NCBI RefSeq assembly: GCF_014305155.1
Contig: NZ_JACRUK010000004.1
Span: 1-64,000 of the forward strand
Direction: 5' to 3'
Source of the DNA: Flavobacterium muglaense
Lineage (GTDB): Bacteria > Bacteroidota > Bacteroidia > Flavobacteriales > Flavobacteriaceae
DNA: 64,000 nt
In this document: in pieces, positions 44,480 to 53,818 of the stretch
Numbering within the stretch: the stretch's first letter is position 1
Layout of the letters: every line of letters begins with the position of its first letter
Position numbers and translations under genes: made by a program
The notes under the pieces: model-generated
Database searches by the model: none
Told to the model about the DNA's origin: nothing
What the model saw: the letters and a program-made list of their open reading frames with translations, nothing else

Positions 44480-46021
44480 CTACCTTACACCGTGCATTAA
44501 TTTTTTCATCAATGGCGATAAAATAACCATTAATAACCCTGCTCCCATTGGAACGATGGTAAAAATGAGAAAAAATGTAGATAAACTATATTGCGTTGTA
44601 ATTGTTTCAATCATTCCTCCCATTGATCCTGCAATTTTATTACCCATACCAATGAATAAATAGTATACTCCGAACATAATACCAATCCACTTAGCCGGTA
44701 CTAACTTACTTACATAAGACAAACCAACTGGTGATATACAAAGTTCTCCTAAAGTATGAAATAAATAAGCCGCGATCAACCAAAACATACTTACACGAAC
44801 TACAGAATCAGCATTGATACCCATACTTCCATACGCTAAGAAACCAAAGCCTAAACCAAGTAATGTTAATCCTAAACCAAATTTCATCGGCCCAGAAAGA
44901 TTGTATCTGCTCTCCCACCATTTTGAAAATACAGGTGCAAAAACCACAATAAACAACGAGTTCAGGATTCCGAACCAAGTAGCTGGGACCTCTGTTCCTA
45001 CTGCTGCATATTCTCTACCAACTTTCCACAATACAATTCCCCAAATTATTACAAAACTCAAAGAAAGTATAATATTTCCTTTAGAATATCTCTCAAACGT
45101 TTTTGAAAACAACTTAATCAAAACGTAAGTAATAATTAACAAAGGAACAATTGTCAATAAAGTATCCGCAATTTTAAACATCATGGCACTACTACCAAAC
45201 AATTCTCTTTGCGTAAATTTTTCGGCAAAAATGGTCATAGACCCTCCTGCTTGTTCAAATGCCGCCCAAAAGAAAATAGTAAATACAGAGAAAATCAATA
45301 CTGCTATAATACGATCACGAACAATATTAGCAGGAACTTTTTCAAGTGCTGCTTTATCTTTTGATTCTTGTTTAGAAGCTGCTGTAGGTTTTAAACCAAT
45401 ACTACCAAAGATATTTTGTGTAAAATAAAACTGTAGCATCCCGAAGAACATAAATATCCCTGCAAGACCAAATCCCCAGCTCCAAGAAATTTTTTCGCCT
45501 ATGTATCCGCAAAGCATAATTCCTAAAAAGGCACCTGCATTTACTCCCATGTAGTACAATGAATATGCTCCATCTTTCTTTTCAGGATGTTTCTCGTATG
45601 CATTAGAAATAATTGAAGTCATGTTTGGCTTGAACAAACCATTACCAATTATTAAACAACCGATACCCACATATAGCATCGTTGGCGTCTCAAAAGCCAT
45701 TGCAGCATGACCTAAAGTCATTGCCAAAGCTCCCAATATCACTGCCCAACGATATCCTAAATATTTATCGGCTAGAAAACCACCAACTACTGGTGTATAA
45801 TATACAGACATGGTATACGTACCATACAATCCTAATGCGTCTTCAACGCTCCATGCCCAACCGCCTTTAGCAATTGAAGAGGTTAAAAACAATACTAGCA
45901 ATGCACGCATTCCGTAATAAGAAAAACGCTCCCACATTTCGGTAAAAAACAACACGAATAAACCTGCTGGATGTCCTAAGACAGAATCTTTAAAAAATTG
46001 ATCCGAAGTATCTTGACTCAT
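44480..46021 (-). CDS. POT-family peptide:H+ symporter (tandem copy 1)
   Basis: This proton-coupled uptake system for di- and tripeptides has 513 residues and about 14 membrane helices. It has the family proton/peptide motif ExxER in FFTEMWERFSYYGMRALL. The substrate motif FYxxINxG appears as YYMGVNAGAFLG, and the late motif is AAYLFHTLGELCISPVGLSYVSKLVP. It is the most downstream of three related genes. An insertion helix pair (about residues 225-300) is typical of bacterial POTs. Confidence 0.93.
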   Translation of the reverse strand: MSQDTSDQFFKDSVLGHPAGLFVLFFTEMWERFSYYGMRALLVLFLTSSIAKGGWAWSVEDALGLYGTYTMSVYYTPVVGGFLADKYLGYRWAVILGALAMTLGHAAMAFETPTMLYVGIGCLIIGNGLFKPNMTSIISNAYEKHPEKKDGAYSLYYMGVNAGAFLGIMLCGYIGEKISWSWGFGLAGIFMFFGMLQFYFTQNIFGSIGLKPTAASKQESKDKAALEKVPANIVRDRIIAVLIFSVFTIFFWAAFEQAGGSMTIFAEKFTQRELFGSSAMMFKIADTLLTIVPLLIITYVLIKLFSKTFERYSKGNIILSLSFVIIWGIVLWKVGREYAAVGTEVPATWFGILNSLFIVVFAPVFSKWWESRYNLSGPMKFGLGLTLLGLGFGFLAYGSMGINADSVVRVSMFWLIAAYLFHTLGELCISPVGLSYVSKLVPAKWIGIMFGVYYLFIGMGNKIAGSMGGMIETITTQYSLSTFFLIFTIVPMGAGLLMVILSPLMKKLMHGVR

Positions 46022-46054
46022 ATAAAACTTTTTTAATTGTATTGGAATAAATAT

Positions 46055-47566
46055 TTATTTCTCGTTATCCTCAGCTCCGTGAGTTAAACGGTTTAGCGGC
46101 TTAAGCAACATCAAGAACAAAGCTCCTATGACAATTGTAAACACTAAGATCCCCAAAAACACTGCGTATTCTCCTAATTCACTCGCTGATTCACCTATAA
46201 TTCCTGCTACTTTATTCCCTAAACCTGTAGCTGCAAAATACACACCCATCATTAACGAGGCATATTTCACTGGAGACAACTTCGTTATAAAAGACAGTGC
46301 CACTGGTGAAATACAAAGCTCCCCAATAGTATGAAATAAATACGCCAATACCAACCATAACATACTTGACGAACCTTCTTTTTCAAATTCCATGGTAGCA
46401 AAAACCATGAATAAAAAACCAAATCCCATGATAATAATTCCTATTGCCATTTTAAAAATCGATGAAGCTTCCTTACTTTTCAACTTACGATTAGCCCAAT
46501 ATGAAGCTACAATTGCTGCAAAAATAATAATAAAACCAGCATTTAAACTTTGGAACATCACCGTAGGAACTTCCATCCCTAATAAGTCTCTATCTGTTTT
46601 TGAGTCGGCGTATAAATTCATTAATCCACCTGCTTGCTCATAAGCTCCCCAGAAAATAATTACCATAATAAACGATAATAACAAAACTAAGAAACGGTCT
46701 TTATCTTGTTGAGAGTCTAATTCTTTGTAAATCATCATCATCAAAGCAGCAATCACTGTCAAGAAAATAAAAAACAAACCAAATCCCCACCCTAAAGCAT
46801 ACCATCCAAAAATAGATACCGCAGCAAGAGCAATCGTTATGAATAACTGTGTTTGTGAACTTAATAAATTTTTAAAAAGTAAACCGTATGAGCTCTGGTC
46901 AACAACAGTTTCTTTTTGCACTTCAAAATTACCTACTTGTGTCAAGTATTTTTGTCCCCATACATAAACTACAAGCCCCAACACCATTGCGATACCGGCT
47001 AAACCAAAACCAGCATGCCAACCCCATTGCGCTACAACAAAACCAATAACTAATGTAGCTAATAGAGATCCTGTGTTTATACCGATATAAAAAATACTAA
47101 ATCCTTTATCTCTACGAATATCGCCTTGAGCATACAATCCTCCTACCATAGTAGAAATATTCGGTTTCAATAATCCAACTCCTAGAATCACTAATCCAAG
47201 ACCCGTATAAAAAGCCCAAGTATATGTAAAGACCAGTACACCATGCCCAATACAAAGTATCACCGCTCCTAATAAAACTGCTTTTTTCTGTCCCAACAAC
47301 TTATCCGCAATCATCCCACCCGGAATAGACATAACATACACTAACATCGTGTACCATCCGTACAAGGCTAATGCTTCTTGACTTGTCCATCCTAAACCTG
47401 GTCCTCTTGCGTCTCCCATTGTCTCGGTAGTCATATACAAAACCAGTAAAGCACGCATACCGTAGTATGAAAAGCGTTCCCACATTTCGGTAAAGAACAA
47501 GATGAATAATCCAATAGGATGACCAAATAAGGTCGATTGATGATCTTGCGTTTTAGTGTTTGACAT
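46055..47566 (-). CDS. POT-family peptide:H+ symporter (tandem copy 2)
   Basis: This 503-residue transporter begins near LFGHPIGLFILFFTEMWERFSYYGMRALLVLY with the ExxER motif. It carries IFYIGINTGSLLATLVIGF and AYLFHTIGELCISPVALSFITKLSP. It is clearly paralogous to its downstream neighbour; the opening 30 residues are almost the same pattern. The gaps on either side are 33 and 26 bases, so it is in one transcript with them. Confidence 0.93.
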   Translation of the reverse strand: MSNTKTQDHQSTLFGHPIGLFILFFTEMWERFSYYGMRALLVLYMTTETMGDARGPGLGWTSQEALALYGWYTMLVYVMSIPGGMIADKLLGQKKAVLLGAVILCIGHGVLVFTYTWAFYTGLGLVILGVGLLKPNISTMVGGLYAQGDIRRDKGFSIFYIGINTGSLLATLVIGFVVAQWGWHAGFGLAGIAMVLGLVVYVWGQKYLTQVGNFEVQKETVVDQSSYGLLFKNLLSSQTQLFITIALAAVSIFGWYALGWGFGLFFIFLTVIAALMMMIYKELDSQQDKDRFLVLLLSFIMVIIFWGAYEQAGGLMNLYADSKTDRDLLGMEVPTVMFQSLNAGFIIIFAAIVASYWANRKLKSKEASSIFKMAIGIIIMGFGFLFMVFATMEFEKEGSSSMLWLVLAYLFHTIGELCISPVALSFITKLSPVKYASLMMGVYFAATGLGNKVAGIIGESASELGEYAVFLGILVFTIVIGALFLMLLKPLNRLTHGAEDNEK

Positions 47567-47592
47567 AATTTATTTTTAGATTACTAATTATT

Positions 47593-49080
47593 TTATTTAA
47601 CTTCTTGCATTAATTTTTTGATAAGAGGGGCAGAAACAATCAATATTACTCCAGCTATAATTGAATAGATTGCTAAATCATAATAACCTTCGGTATAAGA
47701 CTGTAATTTTGAAACTAACGTTATCCCATTGTTAGCATTTGACATTTCAGCTCCTAATTTTCCAGCGAAAAATTGCCCAAAAGCACTTGCTAAGAACCAC
47801 AATCCCATCATCATTCCAAAGAGCTTTTTGGGTGATAGTTTTGTAATTATTGACATCCCAATTGGCCCTAAACACAACTCCCCTAATGTAGTAACCAAAT
47901 ATGCAAAGGTAAATAGGTTCAATGAAGTGATTCCATTCACATCTGCAAAAAATCGTGTATAATAAAACAAGTAGAAAGAGGCTCCTAAAAACAAAAATCC
48001 TATTCCAAATTTAATTACCGTATTGGGTTCAATTTTCTTTTTCGCCAACCATAACCACAATAAACCGACCAAGGGACTAAATATAATTACAAATAAAGAA
48101 TTGGAACTATTGTTAACAACATTTGGATCGATTTTAAAGAACAATAAATTATCATCCAGATTGTCTTTTGCAAATAAGGAGAGAGAACCACCACTTTGCT
48201 CAAAAATGGCATTAAACAATAAATAGAAAAAAATAAACAAAAAAGCGGCTATTAACTTCTTTTGTAAATTGATTTGCTTTAATTTAACAACCTCAAACCC
48301 AAAATAAACCATTGCTATTATACCAATGGAATACATGAAATAATCGGTGTAATCTGTATTTTTAACCATTATAAAAATAAATGGTATACACAGTAAAGAA
48401 CCAATATAGACAGCAACCTCTCTTACTTTTCTTTTGGATGCATCTAAAGATATTAATGGAGAATCCCCTATAGGGCCAAGGTGTTTTTTAGTAAATAAAA
48501 AGGTTAACAACCCTAGTATCATAACTATTGCAGCAGCTAAAAAACATAATTTCCAGGAGTAAAATTTCCCTAAATAAATACACAAAGCACCTCCTAAAAG
48601 TCCTCCTATATTTATTCCGGCATAAAACATTCCGTAACCTGCATCTCTACGAGGATCGCTTTCATGGTATAATTCCCCTACCATCGACGATATATTAGGT
48701 TTAAAAAAACCTGTGCCGATAATTGAAAAAGCCATCCCATAATAAAACAGATCTATAGGAGAAAAGGCAATCAATAAGTTACCTAATATCATAACTATTC
48801 CTCCAAAGAATAAGGATTTTCGAAATCCCAAAATCTTATCGGCAAATATACCTCCAATAAAGGTAAACGCATAAACAAATGCTTGGATAGCTCCATATTG
48901 TAGATTGGCTGCAGCGTCATTTAACAAAAGCTGATCAACCATAAAAAATGTTAATACGCCTCGCATGCCATAGAAACAAAAACGTTCCCACATTTCGACT
49001 AAAAACAAGTACCATAATTGTTTTGGATACTTCCCTTCGAAATTTTGAATTTGGTCTAAAGATAAATTTGTTGTACTCAT
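47593..49080 (-). CDS. POT-family peptide:H+ symporter (tandem copy 3, divergent)
   Basis: This 495-residue protein keeps YLFLVEMWERFCFYGMRGVLTFF with ExxER, MFYAGINIGGLLGGALCIYLG and FAYLVTTLGELCLGPIGMSIITKLSP. It differs more from the other two, for example in the helices around residues 200-290. It is directly behind the DPP-IV gene (7-base gap), which would supply X-Pro dipeptides for its uptake. Confidence 0.93.
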   Translation of the reverse strand: MSTTNLSLDQIQNFEGKYPKQLWYLFLVEMWERFCFYGMRGVLTFFMVDQLLLNDAAANLQYGAIQAFVYAFTFIGGIFADKILGFRKSLFFGGIVMILGNLLIAFSPIDLFYYGMAFSIIGTGFFKPNISSMVGELYHESDPRRDAGYGMFYAGINIGGLLGGALCIYLGKFYSWKLCFLAAAIVMILGLLTFLFTKKHLGPIGDSPLISLDASKRKVREVAVYIGSLLCIPFIFIMVKNTDYTDYFMYSIGIIAMVYFGFEVVKLKQINLQKKLIAAFLFIFFYLLFNAIFEQSGGSLSLFAKDNLDDNLLFFKIDPNVVNNSSNSLFVIIFSPLVGLLWLWLAKKKIEPNTVIKFGIGFLFLGASFYLFYYTRFFADVNGITSLNLFTFAYLVTTLGELCLGPIGMSIITKLSPKKLFGMMMGLWFLASAFGQFFAGKLGAEMSNANNGITLVSKLQSYTEGYYDLAIYSIIAGVILIVSAPLIKKLMQEVK

Positions 49081-49087
49081 TTCCGGC

Positions 49088-51256
49088 TTACAGGTTAGCT
49101 TTAATAAAGTTGGTCATCTTGTTGTACAACTGAATTCTAGTGTAACCTCCGTAAATCCCGTGATTTTTATCTGGATAGATTTGCGAATCAAATTGTTTAT
49201 TAGCTTGAATCAACGCTTCCATCATTTGCATCGAGTTTTGAACATGCACATTATCATCTCCACTACCGTGAATTAATAAAAACTTCCCTTTTAACCCATC
49301 AACATAATTAATAGGTGAATTATCATCATATCCACTTGCGTTTTCTTGCGGCGTATGCATGTAACGCTCTGTGTACACACTGTCATAAAACCTCCAGTTT
49401 GTTACTGGCGCCACGGCAATTGCCATTTTAAAAGTATCATTCCCTTTAAACAAACAGTTGGAAGCCATAAAACCACCAAACGACCATCCAAAGATTCCAA
49501 TTCTTGATTTATCCACATAAGGGTAATTCCCAATCACTTTGGCAGCATCAATTTGATCTTCTACCTCATATTTCCCTAATTCCAGTTGCGTTACCTTTTT
49601 AAAATCGGCACCCTTGAAACCAGTTCCTCTACCATCCACACAAGCCACAATATAGCCTTGTTGTGTTAACATCATGAACCAATAATCATTTCCACTGTTT
49701 GTTTGGTTCGCTACTTGTTGAGAACCTGGACCCGAATATTGGTACATAAATACAGGGTACTTTTTAGAAGGATCAAAATCTTTTGGTTTCATGATCCATG
49801 CATTCAATTCGTTTCCTTTTGCTGTTTTTAAAACAAAAAACTCCTTAGCAGGCAAATCATATTTTTTAAGGCTTGACGCCAATGTAGCGTTATCTTCAAT
49901 CACTTGCAATTGTTTTCCAGACTTAGCGTCATTTAAAGTATAACGAGTAGGCTGTTTTGCACTTGAAAATGTATTAATGTAGTATTGAAAATTAGGACTA
50001 AAAGTTCCCTTGTTTGTCCCCACTTCATTCGATAACACTTTCTTATTTTTTCCGTCTAATGCAATGCTGTAAATAGATCTGTTGATCGAACCGTTTTCTG
50101 TTGATTGATAGAAAACCGAATTTGATTTTTCGTCAAAACCATAATACGAAGTCACTTCCCAGTTTCCTTTGGTCACTTGGTTTTTCAACTTTCCGTTTTT
50201 ATCGTATACATAAATGTGGTTGAAACCGTCTTTTTCACTCGTCCAGATAAAGCTATTGTCTTTCAAGAAAGTCAAGTTATCCGTTACATCAACATACGCT
50301 TTGTCTTTTTCGTTCAAAACCACTTTGGCTACAGCCGAATTCCCATCAATAAACAATAAATCTAAATTATCTTGATGACGATTTAACACCTGAGCCGACA
50401 GCACATTGACATCATTTGTCCATTGCATGCGCGCAATATAAAAGTCGTTGTATTTCCCTAAATCCACTTTTTTAGTAGCTGCTGCGGCAACATCGTAAAT
50501 ATGCAAAGAAACTTCGGCATTTTTCTCGCCCGCTTTTGGATACTTAAAAGTTTCAACGGTAGGATACAATTCCTGTCCAAACATCGACATCGAAAATTCA
50601 GGAACTTCACTTTCGTCAAAACGAATGTAAGCTACCTTTTTACTGTCCTTACTCCAATCGAACGCTTTTACAAAAGCAAATTCTTCTTCATAAACCCAGT
50701 CGGTAATTCCATTAATAATCGCATTCTTCTTTCCATCAATAGTGATTTGAGTCGAAACTTTGGTAGCTAAATTGTAAACAAAAAGATTGTTGTCTTTTGC
50801 GTAAGCGATCATTTCTCCATCAGGAGAAAACGTAGGTTCTTGTACTTGAAAGTCGAATAATTTAGTTAGTTCTTTATTCGTTGTATTGTATAAATAATAA
50901 TCCGCCGTAAAAGAGTGACGGAAAATTTGATTGGTATTGCAAGCTAGCAAAATCATTTTTTCGGTAGCGTCAAAGGTATAACTATCTATTGATGGTAAAC
51001 CCGCATGATTTTTAGTATCAATTAAAGTAGCTGTCTTTTTTAGAGTAGCAAAATCGTACAAATCAATTTGCATCGACCGCGTTGCACGATCAGCGTTTAA
51101 AACCGTGTATTGATTCGAATTTTTCAAAGATTGTAATTCGTCCATTCCTTGCTCTCTAAAAGCACCCCTAAAAATCTCATCGACTGTGATTTTTTGCTGT
51201 CCAAAAACAGTAAAACACAAAAATAAAAATAAGACCGAAAATTGTTTAGATTTCAT
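49088..51256 (-). CDS. Dipeptidyl-peptidase IV-type serine peptidase (S9)
   Basis: It removes X-Pro or X-Ala dipeptides from peptide N-termini in the periplasm or on the surface. The 722-residue protein starts at the ATG at 51256 with a signal peptide (MKSKQFSVLFLFLCFTVFGQ). The beta-propeller has WVYEEEFAFVKAFDWS, where the EE pair binds the substrate amino-terminus. The hydrolase domain has GWSFGG with the catalytic Ser, GSGDDNVHVQNSMQM with the Asp, and YPDKNHGIYGG with the His. It is the first gene of the minus-strand peptide operon. Confidence 0.95.
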   Translation of the reverse strand: MKSKQFSVLFLFLCFTVFGQQKITVDEIFRGAFREQGMDELQSLKNSNQYTVLNADRATRSMQIDLYDFATLKKTATLIDTKNHAGLPSIDSYTFDATEKMILLACNTNQIFRHSFTADYYLYNTTNKELTKLFDFQVQEPTFSPDGEMIAYAKDNNLFVYNLATKVSTQITIDGKKNAIINGITDWVYEEEFAFVKAFDWSKDSKKVAYIRFDESEVPEFSMSMFGQELYPTVETFKYPKAGEKNAEVSLHIYDVAAAATKKVDLGKYNDFYIARMQWTNDVNVLSAQVLNRHQDNLDLLFIDGNSAVAKVVLNEKDKAYVDVTDNLTFLKDNSFIWTSEKDGFNHIYVYDKNGKLKNQVTKGNWEVTSYYGFDEKSNSVFYQSTENGSINRSIYSIALDGKNKKVLSNEVGTNKGTFSPNFQYYINTFSSAKQPTRYTLNDAKSGKQLQVIEDNATLASSLKKYDLPAKEFFVLKTAKGNELNAWIMKPKDFDPSKKYPVFMYQYSGPGSQQVANQTNSGNDYWFMMLTQQGYIVACVDGRGTGFKGADFKKVTQLELGKYEVEDQIDAAKVIGNYPYVDKSRIGIFGWSFGGFMASNCLFKGNDTFKMAIAVAPVTNWRFYDSVYTERYMHTPQENASGYDDNSPINYVDGLKGKFLLIHGSGDDNVHVQNSMQMMEALIQANKQFDSQIYPDKNHGIYGGYTRIQLYNKMTNFIKANL

Positions 51257-51375
51257 AATATGGTTTATATGTAAAAAAGAGACCAATTATAGTGAAAATT
51301 TTGCAATTATCTCACATTTGATATGTTAAATGTTAAAAACAATAGTCAAAACAGTCTCGTAATGACTATCATTTA

Positions 51376-51408
51376 TTGAGTAACAAAACGGCTAAAAACG
51401 TATCTTTG
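51376..51408 (+). promoter_or_regulatory. HMG-CoA reductase promoter, Bacteroidota type
   Basis: TTG (51376-51378), a 22-base spacer and TATCTTTG (51401-51408) agree with the consensus. The -7 element ends 28 bases before the chosen ATG. Confidence 0.65.
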
Positions 51409-51436
51409 CCACTAATAATCACATAATCTATTGAGA

Positions 51437-52753
51437 ATGAATAACGCTGTTGCAGGATTTTCTAAATTATCGAAAGAAGAAAAAATAAATTGGATTGCCA
51501 AAGAATACTTTTCGACACCGACAGAAGCTATCGCTTTGTTAAAAAACTACTGGAATACAGATGAAAAAATTCAAAATTTACATGATGAATTCATCGAAAA
51601 CACCATTACCAACTTCTACATCCCACTTGGAGTTGCGCCAAATTTTTTAATTAACGGCAAATACAGCACCATTCCGATGGCTATTGAAGAAAGCTCTGTT
51701 GTAGCCGCAGCCTCAAAAGCTGCTAAATTTTGGTCTACTCGTGGCGGATTCAAAGCTAGCATAATCAATACCGAAAAGAACGGTCAAGTTCATTTTATAT
51801 ACAAAGGCGATGTATCAAAACTAGCCTTATTTTTTGCCCAAACAAAGGCAACGTTTTTCTCTGAGACCGAAAGCATTACAAAAAACATGCAAAAACGTGG
51901 CGGAGGGATACTAGATATTGCTTTAAATGACAAAACTAATTTACTAGAAAACTACTACCAATTGCACGCTACCTTTGAAACCAAGGACAGCATGGGCGCT
52001 AACTTTATCAATTCCTGTTTAGAGCAATTTGCCAAAACATTAAAAAATGAAGCCTTGCAGTACGACTTGTTTACTGATGCTGAAAAAGACATCCAAGTGG
52101 TCATGAGTATTCTTTCTAATTATGTTCCCAATTGTATTGTACGTGCCGAAGTTTCATGTCCTGTAGCCGACTTGAAGGAAAAGCAAATTGAAAATCCACT
52201 AGACTTTGCCGAACGTTTTGTTCAAGCCGTACAAATTGCCGAAGTAGAGCCTTACCGCGCGGTTACACATAATAAAGGAATCATGAACGGTATAGATGCC
52301 GTGGTACTAGCAACAGGAAATGACTTTAGGGCTGTTGAAGCCGGAATTCATGCTTATGCTGCAAAATCAGGGCAATACTCCAGCTTATCACATGCCAAGG
52401 TTGAAAACGGAATCTTTAGCTTTTGGCTGGAAATTCCACTCGCTTTAGGAACCGTAGGCGGATTAACCTCTTTACACCCATTAGTAAAGCTGTCCTTAGA
52501 AATGCTAGAAAAACCAACTGCTCAAGAACTAATGCAGTTTGTTGCTGTAGCAGGTTTAGCGCAAAATTTTGCCGCATTGCGTTCTTTGACTACAACCGGA
52601 ATCCAAGATGGCCACATGAAAATGCACTTAAATAACATTCTAAATCAATTTGACGCAACAGATACCGAGCGCATCACGGTTAGAGCTCATTTTAAACAAA
52701 ATGCTATTACCCACAGCGCGGTTGTAGCACTTATAGAACAGATACGCCAGTAA
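51437..52753 (+). CDS. mvaA: Hydroxymethylglutaryl-CoA reductase (class II)
   Basis: It reduces HMG-CoA to mevalonate for isoprenoid synthesis. The 438-residue protein has the class II motifs PLGVAPNFLINGKYSTIPMAIEES, DSMGANFINSCLEQFAK, AVTHNKGIMNGIDAVVLATGNDFRAVEAG with the catalytic Lys, and GTVGGLTSLHPLVKLSLEML. The catalytic His is in DGHMKMHLNN. The ATG at 51437 is chosen over a TTG two codons upstream. A GHMP kinase follows 46 bases later. In Flavobacteria this class works in the biosynthetic direction. Confidence 0.95.
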   Translation: MNNAVAGFSKLSKEEKINWIAKEYFSTPTEAIALLKNYWNTDEKIQNLHDEFIENTITNFYIPLGVAPNFLINGKYSTIPMAIEESSVVAAASKAAKFWSTRGGFKASIINTEKNGQVHFIYKGDVSKLALFFAQTKATFFSETESITKNMQKRGGGILDIALNDKTNLLENYYQLHATFETKDSMGANFINSCLEQFAKTLKNEALQYDLFTDAEKDIQVVMSILSNYVPNCIVRAEVSCPVADLKEKQIENPLDFAERFVQAVQIAEVEPYRAVTHNKGIMNGIDAVVLATGNDFRAVEAGIHAYAAKSGQYSSLSHAKVENGIFSFWLEIPLALGTVGGLTSLHPLVKLSLEMLEKPTAQELMQFVAVAGLAQNFAALRSLTTTGIQDGHMKMHLNNILNQFDATDTERITVRAHFKQNAITHSAVVALIEQIRQ

Positions 52754-52799
52754 TTTTATAAAAAGCTTTTCGCAAATACAAAAACAAAACTTGAGATCA

Positions 52800-53714
52800 A
52801 TGAAGCAGACTTTTTACAGCAACGGAAAACTATTAATCACCGGTGAATACCTGGTTTTAGATGGAGCGAAAGCATTTGCATTGCCTACAAAATTTGGACA
52901 AAACCTTACTGTAACAGAAGGGGTAAATCAAGAAATAGACTGGAAAAGCTACAATGACGATGGCACAATTTGGTTTGAAGCCAAATTGACATTCGCCGCA
53001 ATAAAAAACCACAAAACCACCGACAATCCAACGGTAAAAGAAACATTAATCACCATCCTACATGAAGCTTATTTGAAAAACGCTAGTTTTTTAGGTACAG
53101 ATTTAGGATACCAAATCACAACAACACTTAGTTTTCCTAAAAAGTGGGGACTGGGAACATCTTCAACATTAATCAACAACATCGCTCAGTGGCTGCAAAT
53201 TGACGCGTTTGAGCTACTAAAAACCAGTTTTGGAGGTAGCGGTTACGATATTGCCTGCGCGCAAAACAACTACCCTATTACCTACCAAATCATCGACAAC
53301 AAACCCGTAGTTAAAAAAGTAATCTTTGATCCTGCGTTTACTAAAAACATTTATTTTGTTTACCTTAATAAAAAGCAAAACAGCAAGACCGCTATTGCCA
53401 ATTATCAAAAAAACAAAACCGATAATCTTAAAAAAAATATTGAGACTATCACAACACTAACAAATGCGACACTACAAGCAAATACTGCATCTGTATTTAC
53501 GACTGCATTAGAAAAACACGAGGCAACCTTGAGTCATATATTAGAAACCAACACCATTAAGGAAATAGCATTTACTGATTTTAATGGGACTATAAAAAGT
53601 CTTGGTGCTTGGGGAGGTGATTTTATACTTGCTGTAAGCGAACTAAACCCTACCGAATACTTCCATTCAAAAGGATTCAACACCATACTAACGTATGAGG
53701 AAATGATTTTATAA
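52800..53714 (+). CDS. GHMP kinase of the GYDIA type
   Basis: This 304-residue kinase starts at the ATG at 52800 (MKQTFYSNGKLLITGEYLVLDGAKA). It carries GHMP motif 1 (EYLVLDGAKAFALP), motif 2 as KKWGLGTSSTLINNIAQW, and the GYDIA signature in FGGSGYDIACAQ. It may phosphorylate mevalonate or phosphomevalonate, as its place after HMG-CoA reductase suggests, but the substrate is not proven. A strong terminator follows. Confidence 0.9.
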   Translation: MKQTFYSNGKLLITGEYLVLDGAKAFALPTKFGQNLTVTEGVNQEIDWKSYNDDGTIWFEAKLTFAAIKNHKTTDNPTVKETLITILHEAYLKNASFLGTDLGYQITTTLSFPKKWGLGTSSTLINNIAQWLQIDAFELLKTSFGGSGYDIACAQNNYPITYQIIDNKPVVKKVIFDPAFTKNIYFVYLNKKQNSKTAIANYQKNKTDNLKKNIETITTLTNATLQANTASVFTTALEKHEATLSHILETNTIKEIAFTDFNGTIKSLGAWGGDFILAVSELNPTEYFHSKGFNTILTYEEMIL

Positions 53715-53761
53715 CTAAATGATAAAACAAAAACCAGTACGCCCATTACATTACAAAGCAT

Positions 53762-53795
53762 AAAAAAACTCGATACTTAGTATCGAGTTTTTTTT
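53762..53795. terminator. Terminator between GHMP kinase and ppiD-like gene
   Basis: ACTCGATAC (53768-53776) pairs with GTATCGAGT (53780-53788), framed by seven A on one side and a T-run on the other. It lies between convergent genes and can serve both. Confidence 0.92.
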
Positions 53796-53818
53796 ATGAA
53801 ATAATAACTAACTTTTAA

